Below, one piece after another: positions 51,101 through 60,531 of a stretch of DNA of 64,000 nucleotides. Source of the DNA: Batillaria attramentaria (taxonomy: Eukaryota; Mollusca; Gastropoda; Batillariidae). The stretch's first letter is position 1, and every line of letters begins with the position of its first letter. The notes under the pieces are model-generated. The model was given only the letters and a program-made list of their open reading frames with translations, did no database searches and was not told the origin of the DNA. The translations under genes were made by a program, and so were the position numbers. The stretch lies in NCBI GenBank assembly GCA_018292915.2, contig JACVVK020000148.1, positions 932,501-996,500 on the forward strand, in the 5' to 3' direction.

Positions 51101-51135
51101 AAACTTGCACTTCCTCCAATTAACATCAAGCTCAT
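43060..51135 (-). CDS. ABCB10: Mitochondrial ABC transporter, ABCB10 type
   Basis: Half-size ABC exporter of the mitochondrial inner membrane, linked in vertebrates to haem synthesis and oxidative-stress protection. Coding exons: 51135-50697, 50431-50025, 49162-49028, 48859-48713, 48166-48031, 47525-47424, 46752-46528, 45050-44971, 44689-44509, 44214-44171, 43758-43724 and 43288-43060. The sum is 2160 bp, or 719 aa. Residues 1-110 are rich in Arg/Ser/Leu/His with few acidic residues, as in a matrix-targeting presequence. The transmembrane domain spans about 146-400 ([19 protein letters not shown]). The nucleotide-binding domain has Walker [10 protein letters not shown] (509-517), Q-loop Gln557, signature LSGGQ (616-620), Walker B LMLDEATS with Asp640 and Glu641, and His672. 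All key residues are intact. It is divergent from the death-domain gene, with start codons about 200 bp apart. Confidence 0.97.
44341..44397. repeat. (TG)n microsatellite in an ABCB10 intron
   Basis: About 57 bp of TG lies between the ABCB10 exons at 44171-44214 and 44509-44689. Adjacent poly-A/T and (GTT)n sequence gives a false extension of the exon's open frame. Confidence 0.95.
45065..45515 (-). mobile_element. SINE family B copy with triplet-repeat tail
   Basis: The head on the minus strand starts near 45515 (gtggtctagtggtaaagaaa, then tcaggttcaagtcccacttt). Its body is shared with the copy at 39893-40310, including gccactacattttt-like and tttccaaagcagagggggag segments. The tail is an expanded (ACT)n and (AAT)n tract at 45075-45136. 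It lies in the ABCB10 intron between 45050 and 46528, in sense orientation. Confidence 0.88.
45545..46330 (-). pseudogene. Non-LTR retrotransposon reverse transcriptase remnant
   Basis: Translated on the minus strand in three pieces, the sequence resembles the C-terminal half of jockey-like reverse transcriptases. One piece has [10 protein letters not shown] near where the YADD active site should be, with the preceding Tyr-Ala lost. A second has [12 protein letters not shown] and [20 protein letters not shown] third has [20 protein letters not shown] and [11 protein letters not shown]. An in-frame stop separates the first two pieces and a frameshift separates the last two. It is dead, 5'-truncated and antisense to the window, that is, sense to ABCB10, in the intron between 46528 and 45050. 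Confidence 0.85.
48528..48690 (-). mobile_element. LINE-like 3' end fragment
   Basis: On the minus strand, gtattgggtggcgctgcacc, then gtggcaacacgcttcccaag and a terminal gggataataaaagtagg. A related order (attgggtggcactg, ccactgcaacacacttttcc, gcacaataaagtag) occurs on the + strand at about 58575-58640. The shared block just before an ATAATAAAGTA-type end suggests the 3' end of a LINE family. It lies in an ABCB10 intron, next to exon 4. Confidence 0.6.
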
Positions 51136-51256
51136 TTTCTGTCAGACCTTTCGCTCCTTTACAGTGTATTACATCTGCTAGCACTTTTCCACTGCCGGGA
51201 CAGGCATACGAAAGCTAAAAACACTTCCAACTGGGCGCAGACATTTTGTCCTTGTC
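51136..51256. promoter_or_regulatory. Short divergent promoter interval ABCB10 / death-domain gene
   Basis: Only about 120-200 bp separate the two start codons (51135 minus; 51257 or 51338 plus), so both genes probably share a bidirectional promoter. I see no TATA box at a plausible distance and no clear factor motif. Confidence 0.6.
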
Positions 51257-51337
51257 ATGTGTCGTAACCAAAGTGGAGTAACTGCGGCAGATGGATTACC
51301 TACCCTAGGAGGGGAATCCCCTGTCATTCACGCCAAC

Positions 51338-51880
51338 ATGGCAGAAGGAGGCTCTGAGGAAGTCAACAACAATTTGTCTCGTAAGTTCTTTTGTTTTGTT
51401 CGTCATTGGACGATTTATGAAAATACGCTTATCTTGTACACAGACCTACCAAACTAGCATCTCCAAGAGTCATTTTGTTGTTGCTGTGGTTCTGTCTGCT
51501 CGGATTATCTCGTCCCAAATTGTGCAAGATGAAACAGGATGATGTGTTCCTTGAAACGTAGTTTCCGTGTCATCTCACGCTTAGCGTATGAATTACAACA
51601 GGCATCGAAATCTCATAGGGGCGTTGGTGGTCATTGCAAATGCGTATCGTTAAATGGTTTGAACTGTACAAGTTCTACAAAGTAAAATGGATTCTGTTGT
51701 AAACAAATGGTACCGGCCGTGTGTAGTTCTGGGAAATGAGGAAGGCAGATCAGTTCTAGACACCAGAGTAAATCCTTGAAAAACACGTGTCAGTCAGTTT
51801 GATAGCCAGGAAAGCAGGCAGGAAAACTGACTCTGTTCATTCAGTATAAGCTAAGGATGTGTGTTTTGATTTGAGTTATG

Positions 51881-51914
<34 letters not shown>

Positions 51915-54679
51915 GATATTCAGGCTGCCAAGATGAAAAAATGATGCCAAACAAGAATGTCAGCACAGAGGAAGGTTTTTCTGAGTTGCACACTGCAAGT
52001 GGTTTTGCCCAGAGTCACATCAGTGGAGGTCTCACCATTCCTGAAAGACCGGTTTACTCTCAAGATTCCGGCACATGTAAATTATTTAAACTTAGTTTTT
52101 TCTTTGTTGACTTGGTTTAGATTGTTTGTTAGGTGGATGGCCATAATTTTTTTTTTTTTATATATATATATATTATATATATATATTTTATTTTTTTTTT
52201 TGGGGGGGGGGGGGTGGTAACTGCTAGCAGTGGCACTAAGGTGCATTCACCTATTTCAAGTGAGATGATTTTATGCCTCTCCCAAACTTTACTTCCGATA
52301 ACCTGAGGAAATCAAGATATCCGCTAGAAAGCATAAAGTTTGAAAGTTGGCCTTGTGTGGAATCATTAAAATGGAAAAGTAAATTAATCAAGGCATGGCT
52401 CAAATCGTCAAAACTATGTCACTGTATAGTGGTAATGCCTTTGTAGATGGGATTTCACAAAATCAAAAAGTGCATGTAAATGTTAAAAGCTCACAGCCAG
52501 TCAGTCTCACACACACATACACACATATGCGCGCACACACACACACACACTGACATGATGAAAACTGATAAGAGCATAGTGTTTTTATGATTGTAGTCAG
52601 ACTGGCTATTCTTGTTTCCCAGTTAGGGCAGAAGTCTGCTGACAGGTCTTTCAGACAATGCACTGCCTTGATATCTTGCATTATTTGCAGACCTGAAGGC
52701 TGCTTTGGATGCTGCACCCCCACTTACACCCCTTACATCGGTAATATATAACTCCCAAACCAACAGCCTGGAACAACTGACTTCTCCTGGTGGGACTTCT
52801 CCTGGTGGGACCTCAGAACAGAGCGTCAGATCTGTGTGTGGTAAGTACCGTATATAATTATATAAGCGTACTGTTTCACTAGTGATGGATAACAGACCTA
52901 AAATATATCTTGCCTGCTGTACATCAAACACTTACGTATATGCTTTTGTGTGGTAAAACTTGCTTTACAGCCTCAGTGTAACAATGCTTATGGTCATTTT
53001 CACATTGTACATAGATCAAGAGTTTTCATTCTCACCACTGTTGACAGACTTTTGTATCTAGTCCCTTCTGCAACATCTACAGACATGCGTCTGATCTTTC
53101 GTCGGTGAATTAGCCAATACAAACAAGGATTGCTCCACACACCTCCAACAAAATCTCTAACAAATAATGAGAAGACTCTGTGAAACACCTAGGGAAGCAC
53201 ATGCACCTATTCATAATTATTGCTGTGATTGACTGGTCTCCTGCATCGGTCAGTCCCTTTCAGTGGTCTAAATGCTGCTGATACATTTTCAGGTGGAGGA
53301 GAAACAGTCCATGGAAGTGGAACTGAGACACAGCTAACATCAACTTCGACTGGCAGCACCAGGCAAGATGGAGCCTCGCTCAGTGAAGACAGCTGCGAGG
53401 CAGAGCCTCTTAATCCAGGAAGTGCTTCAAATGCAAACAGCACTGAAAAGACCACAAATGACCTTAGCGCAGGGAAAACTCCTACGTCAGCATTTGGAGC
53501 AGCTCATGGCTTTGTGCATTCAAACATCACTTTTCTCCCTGTCAGCATCATTCCATCAGGTGCTTCGCAGTTCATGGGTGTTGTACCAATGCCCATTCCC
53601 ATGCACACAATGGTTGGTGGATCACAAACAATCTCAGTGGCTCCGCAAAATATTTCCTGCCCCCGAAAGTTAAACTGTGAAGCTGGCGCTGCAACCATGG
53701 ATGCATCTTACTTTCCTAGTGGCAGTACCTATGACTCCAGAAACATCCCGCCAGCCAGAAATGGCTCTGCGCCATCATCAGCTGAAGACAGTAAGTAAAT
53801 ATAATCTGAATATATCGTGTGGTTATTGTACGGACGCCCCCAGACCGTTTACCAAAGTTCTTTGTGATTTAATGTTAGGGATGGTGGGCACATTTGAAAC
53901 AGGCCCCAAATGACTGTAGAATTCGTTTAGTTCATTGGGAAGTCTGCTGGCCTGCTAGGTGAACATGGTACATGTGCTTGTGTGCTGTTTATTGTTGTTG
54001 ATAGTGGTAGGTGGGTGTGGCTGCATATTCACATCCCTCTTACCCCTGACTCTGGTAGTTAAGACATTTGTTGTGTATTACATAAAGGACTGTTGCCTAC
54101 TAGCTTGTGGCTGAGAGTCTGGGTCAATTCCTTGGCAAACGGGAGAACAGTCACTTCAGACTAAGAATTTGTTAAATGGGGTTATTTCCTTTACACCACA
54201 TAGGCAGAGCACATCACATGAGCAAGGGTTGATTTCTAACAGGTTGTGAAGGAAGTATTGTCATTCTTGTAAACTGTATAATCATGCTGCATGTACTTTC
54301 CTGTTTGATGAACTTAAAAAGCCTTTTACCTCCAACAGATAACAGCAGCGCATCATACAGTGTGAATCCAACTGGCACCACCCACCTGACCCGGCTGAGG
54401 AAGCCAGTGCTGGACTGGATCAGGAAGAAGCTTGATGCCCCACATGGAAGCAACTGGGAAGCTCTGGCAGACGTACGTGGCTGGAAGTATGAGGACATCA
54501 TGGCCCACCTAAATGAGAGTCGGCATAATCAGCGCAGCCCTTTCCTCAGCCTTCTGGACACGGAAACGTTTGTTGCATACACTGTCGATATGTTCTGTGA
54601 AGACATGAAGCTGATCAAGAGGATTGATATTTTGAGGGAGTTTGGCTCGGTACTGCAGAAGGCAAACGCTGCACTGTAG
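51338..54679 (+). CDS. Death-domain-like protein of unknown function
   Basis: I do not recognise an orthologue. Exons 51338-51380, 51924-52076, 52691-52840, 53293-53790 and 54339-54679 join in consistent phase 1 with GT-AG ends and give 394 aa. Residues 1-280 are low in predicted structure, Ser/Thr/Gly/Pro-rich, with a tandem TSPGG-TSPGG near residue 100. Residues about 290-390, almost all of the last exon, look like a death domain: LRKPVLDWIRKKLDAP, then NWEALADVRGWKYEDI (the W..LA core), then a helical end FGSVLQKANAAL. The KLDAPH phrase recalls UNC5-type death domains. There is no kinase, TIR, caspase or transmembrane segment, so an adaptor role is a guess. The ATG at 51338 has the better context (cgccaacATGg); an in-frame ATG at 51257 would add 27 residues. 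Confidence 0.8.
51883..51911. repeat. (TG)n microsatellite next to a splice acceptor
   Basis: A 29-bp TG run ends 12 bp before the 3' splice site of the death-domain gene's second exon (51924). TG/T-rich sequence here may serve as part of the polypyrimidine region. Confidence 0.9.
52141..52216. repeat. (AT)n tract between T runs, ending in a T-to-G junction
   Basis: Poly-T, then TA/AT repeats that form a self-complementary tract, then poly-T followed directly by 13-14 G. It is intronic in the death-domain gene. Confidence 0.9.
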
Positions 54680-55803
54680 ACGTTGTTACAGGTCTTTCTC
54701 AAAACGTGCTGTGCCAAATGCACATGCCTCGGATCTGTATTGAAAAGCATTTACAACAACTGTCTCTTAAAATAGATAAGTCAAACCTGCCAAGATGGTC
54801 ACCTCTGTAAGCCATGCCGCTGCCCAAACCAGTCACTCAAAAGGATCCCCCAACATTTTCTCTACACACTGTAAACGACGGTCACCTGTCTAACATGGCA
54901 GGGCCAGCTGTACTGCCAGTCCCAACCAGCCTATCACCTTGTACAAAATGGTCGTTTTCTACAATCAGTCCAGTGTCAGTAGGAAGCGATCAGCTGAGTG
55001 TGACTGTGGTTGTAGTGGCCGCTGTTTTCACACTTTCAGGCCCCTAGTACATGTATAATGTCCCCATCAGAGCTGTAGACAGGTGTACATATGAGGATGA
55101 CCACACACAGTGTCTGCTGCCACCTTTGCGGTTGGCCTAGTCCCATTTTCATTATTCCCGAAGGGCAGTAGGCAGTGATGCCTGACATGAAAAATCAGTA
55201 CTTTCCAATCTCAGTAGTGGCTGAAGTAAAACAATGTTTGGACAAACATGAAAATGGCATGAGTGTGTATTTTATTGTTTGGTCATTCAGCGGGCTGGAC
55301 CTGTCCAATCATATGAAGAATGCAACTTTGAAAGATGGGCACATTTTGTGTCTGAACATTACACTCTGTAGAAACTGGCCTCAGTCCCTTGGGCGACAGG
55401 TTACAGGTTTGACTGTCCTGCTCAAAGCAATCATTTTTTGTGCTTCTCTGTATAGTATGCTTCTTGTATGCAGCAGGCTTATGGGAGGAGTGGACCGGGT
55501 AGGGGAATGGGGGGGGGGGGGGGGTAATTTGTCTTTAGCATACAGTGCATACTTGTAATTTTTCTCAGGAAATCCATTGAATGTACATGTATATCTCCCT
55601 GTGTTGTCAAGATGCGCACAGCCAGTGTAAGTATGGATTTTCAGTGCACTGAGGAGTAAGCCAAATCTGTGGGTACCTTATTGTACTCAGAGCCAAATAA
55701 TTATTTTTCTTTCAGACGCTGCTAGACTTATTTCCTTATGTTCTACAGCACTTGTAGGTAAGAACAACCAAGCGGAGCAGATGAATTGCTTAGGTAATCT
55801 CTG

Positions 55804-55809
55804 AATAAA
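55804..55809 (+). terminator. Candidate polyadenylation signal of the death-domain gene
   Basis: AATAAA lies about 1.1 kb after the stop and directly before the family G repeat that starts at 55843. The long 3' UTR between 54680 and 55800 includes a poly-G run at about 55510-55524 and no other gene-like sequence. Confidence 0.45.
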
Positions 55810-55842
55810 AGAAGAAAAAAATATTATTATTATCATTTTAAA

Positions 55843-56920
55843 CTAGAGAGGCAAAAGCCTTCCATGGCTCCCTTGTGACAAGGGTCAAGGTCATTCACAC
55901 AAGTGTATGTTTGTAAAGCTCTTATCACTATCTATCATCATGGCAAGTAAAGTGTCTCTGGCGTTCCGAGTTCCTGGCAATATTACAATTTTCCCCCAAA
56001 CAGTTTGTATGGCCTTGACCTTGGGTCAAGGTCATTAAAATGAGATCACCTCAATGTCTGTTATTATGCCAAGTTTGACGCCTCTAGTATTTGTAGTTCC
56101 TCTGAAAACGGTAATGTTAAAATTCACAACAGACAGCTTTAATGACCTTGACCTTCAGTCAAGGTCATTCAAAAAGGTAGGTCTCATTGCAGTCTATCAT
56201 CATGCCTTGTTTGGTGCCTCAACTGTTGTTTCAGAGAAAATGCCAAGGTTAAAGTTTCCCCAAAACAGCCTGCATGGCCTTCACCTTGACTAAAAGTGAG
56301 TGAACACAGGTATGTCAGTGAAGGTGTTGCCAATAACTATCATCATGCAAAGTTTGATGCTTCTGGTTCTTCTAGATTCCGAAAAAATGCAAATGCAAAA
56401 ATTTCCAGACTGCTTTAATGACCTTCACCTTGGGTCAAGGTCATTTAAAATGGTTTGTGTGCATAGGTCTTTTCACTGTCTATCAGAAGGCCAAGTTTGG
56501 CGCCTCTGCTGTTTGTTATTTCTGAGAAAATGCCAATGTTAAGGTTTCACATAAATAGCTTGTATGGCCTTGACACAAAGCCATTGAGTACACGTATATC
56601 TGTAAAGTTCTTATCAATGTCTATCATCATGCAAAGTTTCAAACCTCTGGTCTTTGTAGATTCCGTGAAAATGCCAATGTAAAATTTTCAAACAGACAGC
56701 GTTAGTGACCTTGACCTTGAGTCAAGGTCATTCAAAATGATATGTTTTGAAAGGTCTTATGGTTGTCTATCAGCATGCAAAGTTTGGTGTCTCTGCTGTT
56801 TGTAGTTTCTGAGAAAACGGCAACGTTAAAGTTTTCTGGACACACACACACACACACACAGACAGACAGACAGACGACGGAGGGCTATTACATAGACTCC
56901 CATTGTTACACAAGGGAGCC
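55843..56920 (+). repeat. Dispersed repeat family G, long copy, with TGACCTTGA inverted motifs
   Basis: About seven degenerate tandem units with a spacing of about 128-147 bp. Four of them carry gaccttgacctt (or gaccttcacctt) facing gtcaaggtca, starting near 56016, 56142, 56419 and 56707. The left end ggctcccttgtgac (55866-55879) and the right end gttacacaagggagcc (56905-56920) are inverted repeats of each other with a 2-bp difference. A CA/GACA microsatellite (56841-56872) precedes the right end. There is no transposase. The structure suggests a non-autonomous DNA element or a satellite-like repeat of unrecognised family. Confidence 0.8.
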
Positions 56921-57469
56921 AAAAAAATGGCAGGCATTGGAAGTATTCGCAGTGAAGTAAATTACTATTAATGCTGCTTAACATGATGTGATGATGGTGT
57001 TTATGTGTGTGTGTGTGTGTGTAGAGATTGTGAAACTGTTTTAGCTGTACACATGTATCTATACTGCTTCACTGTACTACGTTTTCATGTATCCTACACG
57101 CGAAGAGTGTCATTACATCCTTTGTTCTGTACATTTATATTATTTCCTCATAAGTCTGGAGACATTAAATGCTGATGAAATGTATTTTGAGTTGTTGTAT
57201 TCAACAAAGGCTTTTGTTAGGTCATGGGTCATTCCCCGTGGTAATTGTTTAAACACTTCAGCCACGAAACACTAAAGGAAAGTTTGAATTACACTAGCCG
57301 ATGAAACATCATGTAAAACTGGTCATTTCAACTGTTCCTAGCCAAAAACTTGAAACATGGAGGATGGTTATAAAGTACAAGATAGAACACAAACTACAGA
57401 CTACTGTCTCTAGAATAGTTTTTACATCCATGTGCTCCCACTAATGTAAATTTGTTGTAAGAAACAAAA

Positions 57470-57855
57470 CCCATAACGATCACACCAACACAACTGCAAC
57501 AACAGAAGTTCAAATGTTGACTATTATCAAGGCTTAACCTGATCCATGACCCAAAACGAGGAAAAGCGTGTAGCAGACATGAAACGCTAGAGGTGTCAGG
57601 GCATACTCCCCGGACTTTTTTTTATTTTAAAGACTATAATCTGTGCAATTTGGGCATTTTGGCATGATTTTATGCTTCACAGGATGAAACACTTTTTTTT
57701 AAAGAATTAGACCAAAATCAGTGCAATTTGCATGTGTGTTTCGGCATGATTTTAAGAGCTTCCGAAGAGTAAACACTTTTTGAGGGGGGAGGATAATTTT
57801 TAGCCAAAGGTGCAAATCCGCCAAAAGGTGGAAGATTTCAAGCCCTGCCATATGT
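57470..57855. repeat. Dispersed repeat family H, second locus
   Basis: tatcaaggcttaacctgatc, ttttggcatgattttatgct and ccgccaaaaggtggaagatt parallel the locus at 28100-28680 in the same order, with about two internal units instead of three. It is intergenic between the death-domain gene and ARMT1. Confidence 0.78.
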
Positions 57856-58574
57856 CGGATACATGCAGAAAAACTAGAAAGGCAAACAAAATAGGAACAT
57901 GGCAAAAATGGAAAGACGACTCTCAGAATTTGAAATATTAACAAAGCCCATGGGTATTTTTTGTATGGAATAATAACAACACCGCAAGAGAAAAACATCA
58001 ACAGGAGACATAGTGTTCATAATCAGATATTTCTGTGCAATTAAGACAATTTTTTGGTCAGCCCAGGCACATTCTGCTGCTTCTGCGATGATAATAATGG
58101 AAAGCATAAATAGAAAACATTCATACAACAGTCAAAAACAGCTTTTACATACAAGTTAATGCACACACACGCATGCAGGCACCGGTAGATAAGGGTCTGT
58201 CAGGCTTAGGTGCAGGGTGAATACTTATTACTAAGGGTCCTAGAGTATGTGTGTGTTGAGAGGTGGGGAGGAAGGGGGGGGGGGGCAGAAGGAAGGAATC
58301 AAATACATCAACTTTTATCAAAAAACAGGAACCTTAGGGTAACCCTACCTTAAGAATAATGTACTACACACACACATTTTTTCCTCACCAAATGCTGTAA
58401 AAAATCATGTGAAGAGTCAAGACTCATTTACAGTGCCTATAACACCATGTACACATACACATACATGCACAAATGTCAAGTGTGCATGATAACCTCCCTT
58501 TCCATCCTGTAGAGGATGTGGAATGGAAAATAAGTACACAATACAAGCAGGAAAAAAAGCAAAAAAGGTAGGAT

Positions 58575-58645
58575 AGATGGATTGGGTGGCACTGTATAAA
58601 CCACTGCAACACACTTTTCCTGAAAGGCACAATAAAGTAGTTATA
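58575..58645 (+). mobile_element. LINE-like 3' end fragment
   Basis: attgggtggcactgtataaa, then ctgcaacacacttttcct and aggcacaataaagtag, related to the minus-strand fragment at 48528-48690. It lies downstream of ARMT1. No coding sequence remains. Confidence 0.5.
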
Positions 58646-58728
58646 AATAAAATTTTAAAAAGTCTCCCATGTCTGCTATTCGTTCCTTTCACAGACATTT
58701 ATGAACTCCTTTGTTATTTTATATGACA

Positions 58729-58734
58729 TTTATT
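58729..58734 (-). terminator. Candidate polyadenylation signal of ARMT1
   Basis: AATAAA on the minus strand, about 290 bp after the ARMT1 stop at 59025. It fits a short 3' UTR. Confidence 0.5.
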
Positions 58735-59024
58735 CCTTTAATTTCTTGTACATGAGCTACAAGTCCAACATTTCAACCCAAACATTTTGCCCCCACAAAA
58801 AAGTTCAGTCACAGACTGTCACAGAACTGTAATGCACCACTTGTAAAATACTAAAATGCTGTTAGCATGCTGGTAATACATCCATATAATACGCTAACTT
58901 GCGTAAAATCTATTAGAAAGAAAATTAACTTTAAAGAATCAAACAGTGTATCACACAGGTGAAGGCCATTTTGCCCTAGCAGTCAGCTGCTTTGAGAATA
59001 ATGACCTGAGGAGCCTTTAGCTTA

Positions 59025-60471
59025 TCAGGGCCGTAAGTCTCTGCAAAAACTGATGGTGGCCCAGTTTCCACTGACCTGCCATTTCTCCTCTTTCTTGCTT
59101 ACTTCTTCTGCCAGTCCTGGTTTGAGTCCAGCCACAGTGTCTGCCTTCAGGGCTCGCAAGCTGCAAAGTGGTGCAGGGTGAAATCCTCGCAGGCTGACGC
59201 AGAAAGGCGTTGCTGGGTCCCAGTTCCTGTCGCCCACCAGTTTCCGGTAGTTGAGGTCACCTTTGAAGAAAAGGAGATCTGCCTGGCCGAGATCTTGGTA
59301 CAGGTCAAGTGCCCGATCTCTCATCTGGCTGAAGTCGTATGGCAATGTCCAGAAGGAGTGAGCCTTGAACATCCATGACCCCTCCTGCATCCGCCACTTC
59401 CATTTTGAGCCAAAGTGTGATACGGCAAGGTTGTTGGTAGCACACATGGTGTCTAAAGTCCAATCAAAATCACCTTTGGTCACATCTGATATAAACCACG
59501 GCATGGCCTTTCCATGGAGGTGAACACAGGACGCTAGACCAGCAGCCAACAAAATCTCTGCCAGACACAGGTCTGTCACAAGCTCAAATCCTGCATTGTC
59601 AAGGACAATATCCACTCGGCCTGCATCCCCTGAACGGGCAGTCATAGCGCTGCGCAGTGTTGACAGTGTTTCAGCAGTGTCATCGGCTAGGATGTTAGGT
59701 TTCAAGTGAGACAACTGTTCAAGGACGCACTGCTTCTGGGAGTTTTCTGACCCCGAGGATATGGACAGATCACACTTGTTTCCCCACAAAGCGACCTGTT
59801 AAAAAAAAGTAGGCAAGTGAAAGAAGAGTATTATGCCTATGACAAAAACACCAATGCCTTTGCTGTTAACTGGCAAGGGTGCACACACCCCTCTCCCCTC
59901 CCCTCACCCCAATTCAATCCGACCCCTTCTTTTGTAGGTCCATGGCAATACTTGAAAAATTCAGTTTCTGAAGTTTTCAATGTGTTTTTCTTTATAATGT
60001 TTGAATGGAAAAAAAATCAAAGATTTACAAGCATTACCATCAATTCAATGCCACAGGCATCTTGTACACAGCATCAGAACAAAAACAAACAACAAATGAA
60101 CTTGCTTCCTGCAAGTGGTTGAGAGCATTCTATGAACACTGCCATTTTACAACTGCACACCCACCTGCAAGAATTCAGAAAAGATTTCATCTATGTCCTT
60201 CTCTGTCCCTTTCTGCAGACCTGTTGTCACTTCCATTAGATATGTCAACAGAGACTCCACAGCATGATAAGAGTTGTTGTAGGCTGTCCTCTTCTGATCA
60301 CCAAACAAATCCAGACCTGCCAGCTTTGGCCTGAACTGAATGAGTAAGAGATGTATATTAGCGCTGCTGGTTTTGCTCAGCCAGCACTCAGAATACAACA
60401 CATAGTCAGCTTCATTTCCTGCCCACTCTCCCAAGCCACAATGGCTAAAGCAGAAACTGAAGTGTCCATTC

Positions 60472-60531
<60 letters not shown>

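Noticed and set aside
51257..51337. Upstream in-frame ATG for the death-domain gene
   Set aside because: It would add 27 residues, but the ATG at 51338 has better context and the extra residues show no feature. It is kept as an alternative only.
60331..60336. Upstream AG as the 3' splice site of ARMT1 exon 4
   Set aside because: It breaks the frame after the phase-2 donor at 60746; the AG next to 60330 restores it and matches the family.
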